Part shown: positions 1 through 8,186 of the stretch, in pieces | How positions within the stretch are numbered: the stretch's first letter is position 1 | How the letters are laid out: each line of letters starts with the position of its first letter | NCBI GenBank assembly: GCA_002420115.1 | Contig: DIHK01000020.1 | Location: 1-28,526, forward strand | DNA length: 28,526 nucleotides | Direction: 5' to 3' | From: Nitrospira sp. UBA5698 | Lineage (GTDB): Bacteria; Nitrospirota; Nitrospiria; Nitrospirales; Nitrospiraceae | The notes under the pieces: generated by a model | Seen by the model: the letters and a program-made list of their open reading frames with translations, nothing else | Database searches by the model: none | Told to the model about the DNA's origin: nothing | Position numbers and translations under genes: made by a program

Positions 1-601
1 GATGAACTCTTCCAATCTCTCCCCCGATTTGTGGAAAACAGAGAAGAATCAGTGCAAACAAGTAGGGTATAATCTGTAGGTAACTTAGGCAATGTGTCGG
101 CATGAGCTGAAGGACCAGTGTTTCGAGAGATGAGTCTCGCATCAGATATCAGTGCGACGGCTAGGAAGTTGGAGTGCCCCTCACCAGAGTACCAGCGGGG
201 AAGAAGGAACATCCTTATATCCCAAAGTTTTCCTGTAGGCCTTCTGCGACAGAGGTGCAATGCCTCCTGTAGCAGAATGTCCAAAGTGCTAGAGAACGTT
301 GCGGTCGTTTTTTCCATGGCGGAATTCCTCCTGATGATCACCGCTTTTTGCAGGTCACCTAACCATATAGCCATCAGCCGTTGCGACAAGAGATTGACGC
401 GGCATCCCACCGATCCGAGAGATGCGATCAGCCCAATCCGTGCTGTGCTGTATCGAATCCGATTCAGCCCCCATTGAATCTATTTCGAACAGACCATACG
501 TCGCTCTGGCAACTTTTGCTCAGCGGCCAGGGTGAACGCCTAGTTCTCACGGCGACGTCGTTGGGCTAGATTCGAACCCGACATTCAAAAGGAGTTGGCT
601 A
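1..601. other. Intergenic stretch, no supported gene
   Basis: No convincing coding region is seen here. Open frames of up to about 119 codons exist but lack a good ribosome binding site and give low-complexity translations with no recognisable domain. The only structured element seen is the hairpin repeat at 242-277. A TATAAT string at 68-73 has no matching -35 box. The GGAG at 591-594 belongs to the small gene that starts at 602. Confidence 0.6.
242..277. repeat. Hairpin-forming intergenic repeat, copy 1
   Basis: The arms TTCTGCGACAG (242-252) and CTGTAGCAGAA (267-277) are reverse complements with one mismatch, and the inner bases can extend the stem. A second copy lies at 1195-1229. The right arm resembles the TAGCAGGATG edge of palindromic intergenic elements that I recall from Nitrospira genomes; that link is from memory. 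Confidence 0.55.
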
Positions 602-814
602 ATGACCATGTCGATCACCATCGATCAGACCCATATTGAGCGGGTCTTGACCGCCCTCCGGCGATGGGGGATGCGCTGTCCTCTCGAATCGGTCGAGAGT
701 CTCTGTCCTGGTCTCACAGGGGATCAAGTGTTTCTGGCGGTCGACTATTTGGCCCGCAAAGGTCAGGTGTGTCTGACACTGGACACCGACAGGAATTGCT
801 GGGTGCAAGCCTAG
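602..814 (+). CDS. Small hypothetical protein, possibly winged-helix-like
   Basis: The product is a 70-residue protein of unknown function. A clear AGGAG-type ribosome binding site about 7 bases upstream supports the ATG at 602; a second in-frame ATG lies two codons later. The sequence (helical IERVLTALRRWGM, then GDQVFLAVDYLARKGQVCL, then a basic/aromatic end NCWVQA) has the helix-helix-helix-strand rhythm of small winged-helix domains. It has no catalytic motif, signal peptide or membrane segment. It stands alone between non-coding stretches, so context gives no role. DNA binding is only a guess from predicted fold; the existence of the gene is more secure than any function. Confidence 0.6.
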   Translation: MTMSITIDQTHIERVLTALRRWGMRCPLESVESLCPGLTGDQVFLAVDYLARKGQVCLTLDTDRNCWVQA

Positions 815-908
815 TAGCAGAAAGAGTGGCTGCGTCCATGGTTGCCTTGGCCATTGACATACAAAGAATCAAACGCAAGCAGAACATATGCACCTGGCCG
901 GAGGATCT

Positions 909-1151
909 ATGGAAAAAGACAATAGCCTTTCAGGGCCGGAGGCGGCGACCGCCCATCTGATGGAGGACACCATGGAACTTCTAGCGGAATCGGTGACGGT
1001 TCAACCAGCGAGCAGAACCACTTCGACCAATCCTTGTAGCCACAGTCGGGCGATTGATGATGTCCTTACCAGGGGTAAGAAACGAAGCGGCAAGGTGCGC
1101 TGCCTCGAATGCCAAGCGATCTTTGACGATCCGTACGAGGGGCATAAGTAA
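909..1151 (+). CDS. Small hypothetical protein with a CxxC pair
   Basis: The product would be about 80 residues of unknown function. Three in-frame ATGs are possible. The one at 909 follows GGAGG at 900-904 with a short 4-base gap. The one at 972 follows another GGAGG with a 5-base gap, and the one at 960 has no site. The N-terminal half is polar and low in structure. The C-terminal half is basic and ends KVRCLECQAIFDDPYEGHK, where a single CxxC could bind metal only as a dimer or with other ligands. There is no membrane segment or signal peptide. Similar short basic CLEC-type proteins may occur in Nitrospira, but I cannot confirm this. A real gene is likely but not certain. Confidence 0.5.
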   Translation: MEKDNSLSGPEAATAHLMEDTMELLAESVTVQPASRTTSTNPCSHSRAIDDVLTRGKKRSGKVRCLECQAIFDDPYEGHK

Positions 1152-1524
1152 GACGCTGGTCGCTGCCCGAAGACCCCCGGCACTCTCTGTTGCTTTCTGC
1201 GACAGCGTACAGCGTCTCCTGTAGCAGGATGCCCCTAGGCTCTGCGGATCTCCCTACCAAACATCCTGAACTCGTCAATACTTCAGCCTGAGAATCGCTG
1301 CTACCCTTGTCTCTGTCCATCGGCTCTCTCCTTGCACTTCATCCAGCGCTGTGAGTACGGAAGAGGAGCCTCTTAGCTGGCGGAGACTTCTCACCCGAGT
1401 GCGCTTTCTTGTTACATGACTGAGTTGGGAAAAGTCTTGCAAGTTCGGCTTGTTGCTGAGTCGACAGGATTAGTGAGGCCACTGCACTGCCTCTCCCTTG
1501 AACTGGAGATAGGAGGAGACCTGA
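1152..1524. other. Intergenic stretch upstream of the carbohydrate operon
   Basis: No gene is supported. It holds the second copy of the hairpin repeat (1195-1229) and ends with the strong AGGAGGA ribosome binding site (1511-1517) of the gene at 1525. The operon promoter is presumably in this stretch, but no clear -35/-10 pair is visible. Confidence 0.6.
1195..1229. repeat. Hairpin-forming intergenic repeat, copy 2
   Basis: The arms TTCTGCGACAG (1195-1205) and CTGTAGCAGGA (1219-1229) can pair. The left arm is identical to that of the copy at 242-277 and the right arm differs by one base, while the loop differs. The element runs into GCAGGATGC, whose reverse complement GCATCCTGC recurs at 27759-27767. 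Confidence 0.55.
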
Positions 1525-2802
1525 ATGCTGGAAGAGAAGACCATGTTGCCAAAAGTGGGAATCGGGCGGCGCTGCGGGGCGATCCAAGCCAATATAGATC
1601 GCTACCGTGCGTTGATGAGTGATGAGTCGTACGAAGAACTTATCGCACTTGGGAAAGAGCTGGCGGGGGTCAAGATCTGCCATCTGAATTCGACGGCGGC
1701 GGGGGGTGGCGTGGCGGAGTTGTTGGCTCGGTATGTGCCCATGTTGCAAGCGCTCGGCATCCAAGCCGACTGGCGACTGATTCACGGTGAGCCGGAATTC
1801 TTTGCCATCACCAAGGCGTTTCACAATGCGTTGCAGGGCGGGCACTACGATCTGCGGAAGCCGGAGCAGGACCTCTATCTCCGTGTGAATGAGCGCAGCG
1901 CAAAGGCATTAGGCAATGATTACGATGTCTATATCGTGCATGATCCACAGCCGGCCGCGATCAGGCACTTTACAGGACCGCGCAATGCCAAGTGGATCTG
2001 GCGATGCCATATCGACAGTTCGGCCCCGGACAAAGATGTCAGCCTGTTTCTGAGACCCTATCTTGAGGAGTACGATGCGGTTGTCTTTACGATGGCGGAC
2101 TTCTTGTTGCCCGGCCTGGCTGCAAAGCATATGGCGATCATCGCACCGGCGATCGATCCCTTGGCCACGAAGAATATGGAGTTGCCGGAAGACCTGTGTC
2201 GGCGGGCGATCGCAGATTCTGGTGTCGATCCGACGAGGCCGTTGCTGGTGCAAGTCTCCCGATTCGATCCATGGAAGGACCCTTTGGGGGTGATGCGCGC
2301 TTACCGTCTGATCAAAGAAGAAATCCCCGCCGTTCAATTGGTGCTCATCGGTGCGATGGCGGGCGATGATCCGGAAGGATGGGAAATCTTGGATCGCGTG
2401 GAAGAGCAGGCCGCAAACGACCCGGATCTCTTTGTCTTCACAAATCTGGCCGGTGTGGGCAGTATGGAGGTCAACGTCTTCCAACGCGGGGCTGATGTCG
2501 TGATCCAGAAATCACTTCGAGAAGGATTTGGGTTAGTCGTATCCGAAGCCTTCTGGAAAGAAAAGCCGGTTGTAGCCGGAAAGGCCGGAGGGATCCCCAT
2601 GCAGTTTCCGGAAGCCTATCAGAAGAACCTGGTGAATAGTGTGGAAGGCTGTGCGGAGCGGGTCCTCGACCTGCTCAAGCGACCGGGCGAACGGGGAGCG
2701 TTCGGTCGAGCGGGGCGCGAACATGTGCGCAAGCATTTTCTCCTGCCGCGGCTGGTGCTCGACGAGCTTCATCTGATCAAACAGGTGCTGGGGACGGCAT
2801 GA
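1525..2802 (+). CDS. treT: GT4 glycosyltransferase, trehalose synthase (TreT)-like
   Basis: This 425-residue protein looks like the trehalose glycosyltransferring synthase family (GT-B fold, GT4). Known members join a nucleotide-activated glucose to glucose to form trehalose, reversibly, in the cytosol. The N-terminal Rossmann half begins around KICHLNSTAAGGGVAELL (about residues 49-66). The C-terminal nucleotide-sugar half carries VSRFDPWKDP and the family-typical LREGFGLVVSEAF near residues 332-345. The length fits TreT. The ATG at 1525 is backed by AGGAGGA seven bases upstream. Its stop overlaps the phosphorylase start (ATGA), so the two are probably translationally coupled. Trehalose and glycogen metabolism would thus be linked. 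A related GT4 acting on another acceptor cannot be excluded. Confidence 0.8.
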   Translation: MLEEKTMLPKVGIGRRCGAIQANIDRYRALMSDESYEELIALGKELAGVKICHLNSTAAGGGVAELLARYVPMLQALGIQADWRLIHGEPEFFAITKAFHNALQGGHYDLRKPEQDLYLRVNERSAKALGNDYDVYIVHDPQPAAIRHFTGPRNAKWIWRCHIDSSAPDKDVSLFLRPYLEEYDAVVFTMADFLLPGLAAKHMAIIAPAIDPLATKNMELPEDLCRRAIADSGVDPTRPLLVQVSRFDPWKDPLGVMRAYRLIKEEIPAVQLVLIGAMAGDDPEGWEILDRVEEQAANDPDLFVFTNLAGVGSMEVNVFQRGADVVIQKSLREGFGLVVSEAFWKEKPVVAGKAGGIPMQFPEAYQKNLVNSVEGCAERVLDLLKRPGERGAFGRAGREHVRKHFLLPRLVLDELHLIKQVLGTA

Positions 2803-4532
2803 CGGACCGGACCGACGACGCGCTCGTCGCCTATTTTTCCATGGAGATCGGGCTCGATCCCAACATGCCGACCTATGCAGGCGGCCTGGGCGTGCTGGCA
2901 GGGGACACCATCCGGTCCGCGGCGGATCTTGAAATCCCCATGGTTGCCGTCACGCTGTTGCATCGACGCGGATACTTTCATCAATGGCTGGACGAGCAGG
3001 GTTGGCAGCGTGAAGAGCCGGTTGCCTGGCCGATCAACGATTTCTGTAAGCCGGTACCGCAGCGTGTCACGGTCGACATCGAGAATCGTACAGTGCATGT
3101 TGCCGCCTGGCAGTTTTGCGTACGAGGGGAGTCGGGCGGTGAAACGTCCGTCTATCTGCTCGATACGGATCTTCCTGAGAATCAACCATGGGATCGGACG
3201 CTGACCGACCAGCTTTACGGTGATGGCGACTCCTATCGATTATGCCAGGAAGTAGTGCTGGGAATCGGTGGCTACCGTCTGTTGCGAGCGCTCGGATATA
3301 GTCACATCCGCCGATTTCATATGAATGAAGGGCATGCGGCGTTGCTGGTGCTCGCACTGCTGGAGGAGAAACTGGCTTCTCGCTCTTATGAACAGGGAGT
3401 CCCCGCTGATCTCATCGATGCTGTTCGAGAACAGTGTGTTTTTACGACCCATACGCCGGTACCGGCAGGCCATGATCAATTTCCTCCTGATCTTGCCCAG
3501 CGAGTGCTCGGCGACCGTCGCTGCGCCTGGCTGAGAGCTTGCGGCCACGACCAGAGTGTAAATATGACGGAGCTGGCACTGCATGGCTCACGCTTTGTCA
3601 ATGGCGTCGCGATGAAGCATGGGGAGGTATCCCACAACCTTTTTCCCGGCTATCCGATTCACTCGATTACCAACGGTGTCCATGCCGTCACCTGGGCTGC
3701 ACCTTCGTTTCAAACGCTCTACGATCGATATCTGCCGGACTGGCGGCGCGATCACCTCTCGCTTCGGTATGCGATCAAGATTTCTGCTCAGGAAATCTGG
3801 GGCGCGCATTCCACCGCCAAACAGACATTAGTTGATTATGTGAATCGCGAGACGAATGCCGGGTTGGACCGCGATGTGCTGACGATCGGATTTGCCAGGC
3901 GTGCCGCAGCCTACAAGCGAGGTACCTTGATCTTTCACGACATCGAACGGTTAGCCGCGATTGCTCAACGAGGTGGTCCACTACAAATCATCTTTAGCGG
4001 TAAGGCCCATCCTCGTGATCAGGATGGGAAGACCCTGATTCACCGGATCCACGAGCTCCGTGATGCCTTGCGGGGAACAATTCGAGTAGCCTATCTCACG
4101 AACTATGACATGACGCTAGCGAAGCTCCTCTGCGCCGGTGTGGATGTGTGGCTCAACACGCCGCTTCCTCCGATGGAGGCTTCAGGAACGAGCGGGATGA
4201 AAGCGGCGGTCAACGGTGTGCCGAGTCTGAGCGTGCTCGATGGCTGGTGGATCGAAGGGCATGTAGAAGATGTAACTGGCTGGTCGATCGGCGATCGGGT
4301 GGAATCTTGCATGGAGCCGAGTGGATCTATGGACGCCTGCCATGCGGCGGCCTTGTATGACAAGCTGGAACAAAAAGTCATGCCGTGTTTTTATAAGGAC
4401 CGTGAAGGCTTTGTCGAGATCATGCGACAGGCGATTGCATTGAACGGCGGATTCTTCAATACTCAACGCATGATGACGCAGTATCTCCACAATGCCTATC
4501 GCTTGGTCGGAGAGTATGTTCGTCGAGGATGA
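2799..4532 (+). CDS. glgP: Alpha-glucan (glycogen) phosphorylase, short form
   Basis: This is a GT35 phosphorylase that would release glucose 1-phosphate from glycogen-type glucans using phosphate and pyridoxal phosphate. The N-terminus has FSMEIGLDPNMPTYAGGLGV, typical of the short alpha-glucan phosphorylase subfamily. Further family blocks are FHMNEGHAALL, THTPVPAGHDQF, ITNGVH and FARRAAAYKR. The cofactor block EASGTSGMKAAVNG places the Schiff-base lysine at residue 468. At 577 residues it is much shorter than the roughly 800-residue E. coli type and lacks the extra N-terminal region of longer relatives, but all the blocks expected of the core are present. The start overlaps the preceding stop by four bases. 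It heads a route that continues in the next two genes through acetyl phosphate. Confidence 0.9.
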   Translation: MTDRTDDALVAYFSMEIGLDPNMPTYAGGLGVLAGDTIRSAADLEIPMVAVTLLHRRGYFHQWLDEQGWQREEPVAWPINDFCKPVPQRVTVDIENRTVHVAAWQFCVRGESGGETSVYLLDTDLPENQPWDRTLTDQLYGDGDSYRLCQEVVLGIGGYRLLRALGYSHIRRFHMNEGHAALLVLALLEEKLASRSYEQGVPADLIDAVREQCVFTTHTPVPAGHDQFPPDLAQRVLGDRRCAWLRACGHDQSVNMTELALHGSRFVNGVAMKHGEVSHNLFPGYPIHSITNGVHAVTWAAPSFQTLYDRYLPDWRRDHLSLRYAIKISAQEIWGAHSTAKQTLVDYVNRETNAGLDRDVLTIGFARRAAAYKRGTLIFHDIERLAAIAQRGGPLQIIFSGKAHPRDQDGKTLIHRIHELRDALRGTIRVAYLTNYDMTLAKLLCAGVDVWLNTPLPPMEASGTSGMKAAVNGVPSLSVLDGWWIEGHVEDVTGWSIGDRVESCMEPSGSMDACHAAALYDKLEQKVMPCFYKDREGFVEIMRQAIALNGGFFNTQRMMTQYLHNAYRLVGEYVRRG

Positions 4533-4569
4533 GAGTAGGCACAGACTAGATCGTTAAGATGGAACAGTT

Positions 4570-5778
4570 ATGACGGTTTCCACCCCGGCTTCTCCAGCCG
4601 GTTCAATCTTGGCGGTCAATGGTGGATCGTCCACGCTCAAATTCGCCCTCTTCCAGGCCGGTGTCTTTCCTGCCCGCACGTTGTCAGGGTCAATTGACCG
4701 AATCGGAGCACCTGAATCGACGTTGACATGGGCATGCGAAGGAGCCGCTATGGTTGAGCGTCAGACGATCAACGCGTCTGACCATGTCGCTTGTGTTGCG
4801 CCGCTGTTCGCCTGCATCAACAACAGCCTTTCACAGAATCCGCTGGTGGCGATTGGACATCGAGTCGTGCATGGTGGTCGGTATCGTGAACCCCAGCTCG
4901 TGACGCCGATTGTCATGGAGGAGCTGCAACGATTAAGTGTGTATGATCCGGAACATCTTCCTGCTGAGATTCAATTGATTCACGAATTCACACAACGGTA
5001 TCCTCATCTCCTGCAAGTTGCCTGTTTCGACACGGCCTTTCACGTCGACATGCCGCGGGTGGCTCGCCTTCTACCGATCCCACGACGATATGAACAGCTC
5101 GGTCTCCAACGGTACGGATTTCATGGCTTGTCCTATGCTTTTCTCATGAGAGAACTGGAGCGAGTCGGTACTCCAGATGAGGTGAACGGTCGTGTCATTC
5201 TGGCCCACCTTGGTAATGGCGCGAGCATGACGGCTGTGAAGCATGGAAAAGCAGTCGACACAACGATGAGCTTTACGCCCACCTCTGGCCTGCCGATGAG
5301 TCGTCGATCGGGAGATCTCGACCCTGGGCTCGTGGCCTATCTGGCTCGCACGGAGAGCATGAGTGCGGATCAGTTTCACAAGATGGTGAATACGGAATCG
5401 GGCTTGCTTGGCGTCTCGGAGACGAGTGCCGACATGCGAGACCTCCTCAAGCAGGAGCAGCATGATCCTCGAGCGGCAGAAGCAATCGCGCTGTTTTGCT
5501 ATCAGGCGAAAAAATGGATTGGGGCACTCACGGCAGCACTCGGAGGATTGGACACTCTGGTCTTCACCGCCGGGATCGGCGAACACTCGCCGGTAATTCG
5601 CGCTCGGATTTGTGACGGCTTGGAATATCTCGACGTCGCGCTCGATCACGCACGCAACGAGTCCGGTGAATCTGTAATTTCAAAAGACAACGGTAGGGTA
5701 ACCGTACGCGTCATGCATACCGATGAAGAAAGTGAGATCGCACGTTCCGTCAGCGAACGACTCGGCGAACCGAAATAA
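4570..5778 (+). CDS. ackA: Acetate kinase
   Basis: Acetate kinase interconverts acetyl phosphate plus ADP and acetate plus ATP in the cytosol. The 402-residue length is normal. The ASKHA-family blocks are present: VNGGSSTLKFALF near residues 16-28, GHRVVHGG, the segment HLGNGASMTAV, the block around TPTSGLPMSRRSGDLDPG, and FTAGIGEHSP near the C-terminus. It lies 37 bases after the phosphorylase and 14 bases before the phosphoketolase, with all four genes on the same strand, so co-transcription is very likely. With phosphoketolase as neighbour, the expected direction is ATP formation from acetyl phosphate. The ribosome binding site is weak (GGAA before the ATG). Confidence 0.95.
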   Translation: MTVSTPASPAGSILAVNGGSSTLKFALFQAGVFPARTLSGSIDRIGAPESTLTWACEGAAMVERQTINASDHVACVAPLFACINNSLSQNPLVAIGHRVVHGGRYREPQLVTPIVMEELQRLSVYDPEHLPAEIQLIHEFTQRYPHLLQVACFDTAFHVDMPRVARLLPIPRRYEQLGLQRYGFHGLSYAFLMRELERVGTPDEVNGRVILAHLGNGASMTAVKHGKAVDTTMSFTPTSGLPMSRRSGDLDPGLVAYLARTESMSADQFHKMVNTESGLLGVSETSADMRDLLKQEQHDPRAAEAIALFCYQAKKWIGALTAALGGLDTLVFTAGIGEHSPVIRARICDGLEYLDVALDHARNESGESVISKDNGRVTVRVMHTDEESEIARSVSERLGEPK

Positions 5779-5792
5779 TAAACGAGGAGTGT

Positions 5793-8186
5793 ATGCCACG
5801 AACCAAGACGACAACGCGAAACTCGGAACTGCTCGAGCGGATGGATGCCTATTGGCGGGCGGCCAATTATCTGTCCGTCGGGCAGATCTATCTCTACGAC
5901 AATCCGTTACTGAAAACCCCGCTCACTCGCGCCCATATCAAGCCGCGTTTGCTCGGCCACTGGGGCACCACGCCGGGTTTGAATTTCATCTATGTGCATC
6001 TGAATCGGATCATCAAGGCACACGATCTCAATATGATCTATATCACCGGACCAGGCCACGGAGGGCCTGGGCTTGTCGCAAATGCCTACCTCGAAGGCAC
6101 CTATAGTGAAGTCTATCCGGATGTCTCGCAGGACGAACAGGGTATGCAAGGCTTGTTCAAGCAGTTCTCGTTTCCCGGAGGCATTCCCAGCCACGTGGCG
6201 CCGGAGACGCCAGGCTCCATTCATGAAGGCGGTGAGTTGGGTTACTCGCTCTCGCATGCCTATGGGGCGGTGTTCGACAATCCGGATCTGATCGCAGCCT
6301 GCGTGGTGGGCGACGGCGAAGCAGAGACCGGCCCGCTCGCCACGAGCTGGCATTCCAACAAATTTCTGAATCCCGTCACAGACGGTGTGGTTCTCCCCAT
6401 TCTCCATTTGAACGGCTACAAGATTGCCAATCCCACAGTCCTGGCTCGGATCAGCCACAGCGAGCTGGAGCAACTGTTCCGGGGATATGGGTACGCTCCT
6501 TATTTCGTCGAAGGCCACGATCCTCGGACCATGCATCGGCTCATGGCCACGACGCTTGATACCGTCGTGAACGAGATTCAACGGATCAAGACCGGCGCCC
6601 GTAGAAACGGCACGACGCAGCGGCCGCGTTGGCCCATGATCGTGCTCCGGACTCCCAAAGGCTGGACCTGTCCCACGCAAATCGACGGTAAGCGGACGGA
6701 GGATTATTGGCGGTCCCATCAAGTACCGATGGGCGATATGGACAAACCGGCCCATATCCAGATTCTTGAGAAGTGGATGAAGAGCTACAAGCCAGGGGAG
6801 TTGTTTGACAAAGCCGGGCAATTAAAACCGGACCTCGCCGAGCTGGCTCCGAAAGGAGCGCGTCGCATGAGTGCCAACCCCCATGCAAACGGGGGCCTGC
6901 TGTTAAAAGATTTACGGCTGCCGGACTTCCGCCGGTATGCCGTTTCGGTGAAGCAGCCTGGTGGTGTCGAGGCTGAAGCGACGCGTGTGATGGGGGCGTT
7001 TCTGCGGGATACGATGAAACTCAACGGGGAGCATCGGAACTTTCGTCTCTTCAGTCCGGATGAGAACAATTCCAACCGCTGGCAGGACGTGTTGGAGGTC
7101 ACCAACCGTGCCTGGATGGCGGAGCGATATCCCTATGATGACCATTTGGCCTCAGATGGCCGGGTGATGGAGATGCTGAGTGAGCACCAATGCCAAGGCT
7201 GGCTGGAAGGGTATCTGTTGACAGGCCGGCACGGCTTCTTTTCATGCTATGAAGCCTTCATCCACATTATCGACTCGATGTTCAACCAACATGCCAAGTG
7301 GCTCAAGGTCTGCAACCACATCCCCTGGCGACGGCCGATTGCGTCGCTGAATTATTTGTTGTCTTCCCATGTCTGGCGACAGGATCACAACGGGTTCAGC
7401 CATCAAGATCCCGGATTTATCGATCACGTGGTCAATAAGAAGGCCGAGGTGATCCGGGTTTATCTGCCACCCGATGCCAATACACTGTTATCCGTGACCA
7501 ACCATTGTTTGCGCAGTCGCAACCATGTGAACGTCATCGTGGCGGGTAAGCAGTCGGCGCCGCAATGGCTCGACATGGATGCTGCGGTGAAGCATTGCAC
7601 GGCCGGCATCGGCATTTGGGAATGGGCGAGTAACGATCGGAGTAGTGACCCGGATGTAGTGATGGCCTGTTGCGGCGATGTTCCCACGCTAGAAACGCTG
7701 GCGGCTGTCTCCTTGTTACAGAGGTACCTGCCGAATGTGAAAGTGCGAGTCGTCAATGTGGTGGATCTGATGAAGCTGCAACCTTCCGCTGAACATCCGA
7801 ACGGATTGTCCGACAAGGACTTCGATGCCTTGTTCACGACGGACAAGCCGGTCATCTTCGCGTTCCACGGCTATCCGTGGCTGATCCACCGACTCACCTA
7901 CCGACGGACGAATCACAAGAATCTGCACGTGCGCGGGTACAAAGAAGAAGGAACTACATCGACCCCGTTTGATATGGTGGTGATGAACGATTTGGACCGG
8001 TTTCATTTGGTCGCTGATGTGATCGATCGCATCGGCCTGCGAGGCTCGCAGGCCGACTATACCAGGCAGGCCCTCCGCGACAAGCGCATCGAACATAGGC
8101 ACTACATCGCCGAACATGGGGAAGACATGCCGGAGATCAGACAGTGGAAATGGACCGGAACGACGAGGCGGAAGGCACGAGCCTAG
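5793..8186 (+). CDS. xfp: Xylulose-5-P / fructose-6-P phosphoketolase
   Basis: This thiamine-diphosphate enzyme splits xylulose 5-phosphate (and often fructose 6-phosphate) with phosphate into acetyl phosphate and a shorter sugar phosphate. The 797-residue length matches the family. Visible blocks are GHWGTTPGLNFIYVHLNR (about 55-72), ITGPGHGGPG (about 84-93), SFPGGIPSHVAPETPGSIHEGGELGYSL (start about 126), and the cofactor-binding GDGEAETGPLATSWHSNK (about 173-190), with the phosphoketolase C-terminal domain after about 600. GAGGAG just upstream supports the ATG at 5793. It follows acetate kinase by 14 bases; together they convert sugar phosphate into ATP and acetate without the rest of glycolysis. 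Whether fructose 6-phosphate is used cannot be read from the sequence. Confidence 0.95.
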   Translation: MPRTKTTTRNSELLERMDAYWRAANYLSVGQIYLYDNPLLKTPLTRAHIKPRLLGHWGTTPGLNFIYVHLNRIIKAHDLNMIYITGPGHGGPGLVANAYLEGTYSEVYPDVSQDEQGMQGLFKQFSFPGGIPSHVAPETPGSIHEGGELGYSLSHAYGAVFDNPDLIAACVVGDGEAETGPLATSWHSNKFLNPVTDGVVLPILHLNGYKIANPTVLARISHSELEQLFRGYGYAPYFVEGHDPRTMHRLMATTLDTVVNEIQRIKTGARRNGTTQRPRWPMIVLRTPKGWTCPTQIDGKRTEDYWRSHQVPMGDMDKPAHIQILEKWMKSYKPGELFDKAGQLKPDLAELAPKGARRMSANPHANGGLLLKDLRLPDFRRYAVSVKQPGGVEAEATRVMGAFLRDTMKLNGEHRNFRLFSPDENNSNRWQDVLEVTNRAWMAERYPYDDHLASDGRVMEMLSEHQCQGWLEGYLLTGRHGFFSCYEAFIHIIDSMFNQHAKWLKVCNHIPWRRPIASLNYLLSSHVWRQDHNGFSHQDPGFIDHVVNKKAEVIRVYLPPDANTLLSVTNHCLRSRNHVNVIVAGKQSAPQWLDMDAAVKHCTAGIGIWEWASNDRSSDPDVVMACCGDVPTLETLAAVSLLQRYLPNVKVRVVNVVDLMKLQPSAEHPNGLSDKDFDALFTTDKPVIFAFHGYPWLIHRLTYRRTNHKNLHVRGYKEEGTTSTPFDMVVMNDLDRFHLVADVIDRIGLRGSQADYTRQALRDKRIEHRHYIAEHGEDMPEIRQWKWTGTTRRKARA

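Noticed and set aside
68..73. TATAAT as a -10 promoter box
   Set aside because: There is no -35 match at 16-18 bases upstream and no gene close downstream.
118..477. 119-codon open frame near the left edge
   Set aside because: There is no ribosome binding site or recognisable domain, and it contains the hairpin repeat at 242-277; it looks like chance.
568..584. TTCGAACCC, resembling a tRNA T-arm
   Set aside because: The flanking bases cannot form the T stem, and no acceptor or anticodon arm is visible upstream.
5907..6821. Long antisense frame (304 codons) inside the phosphoketolase gene
   Set aside because: It is fully opposite a clear conserved enzyme, and its translation shows no domain; antisense open frames are common in GC-rich genes.
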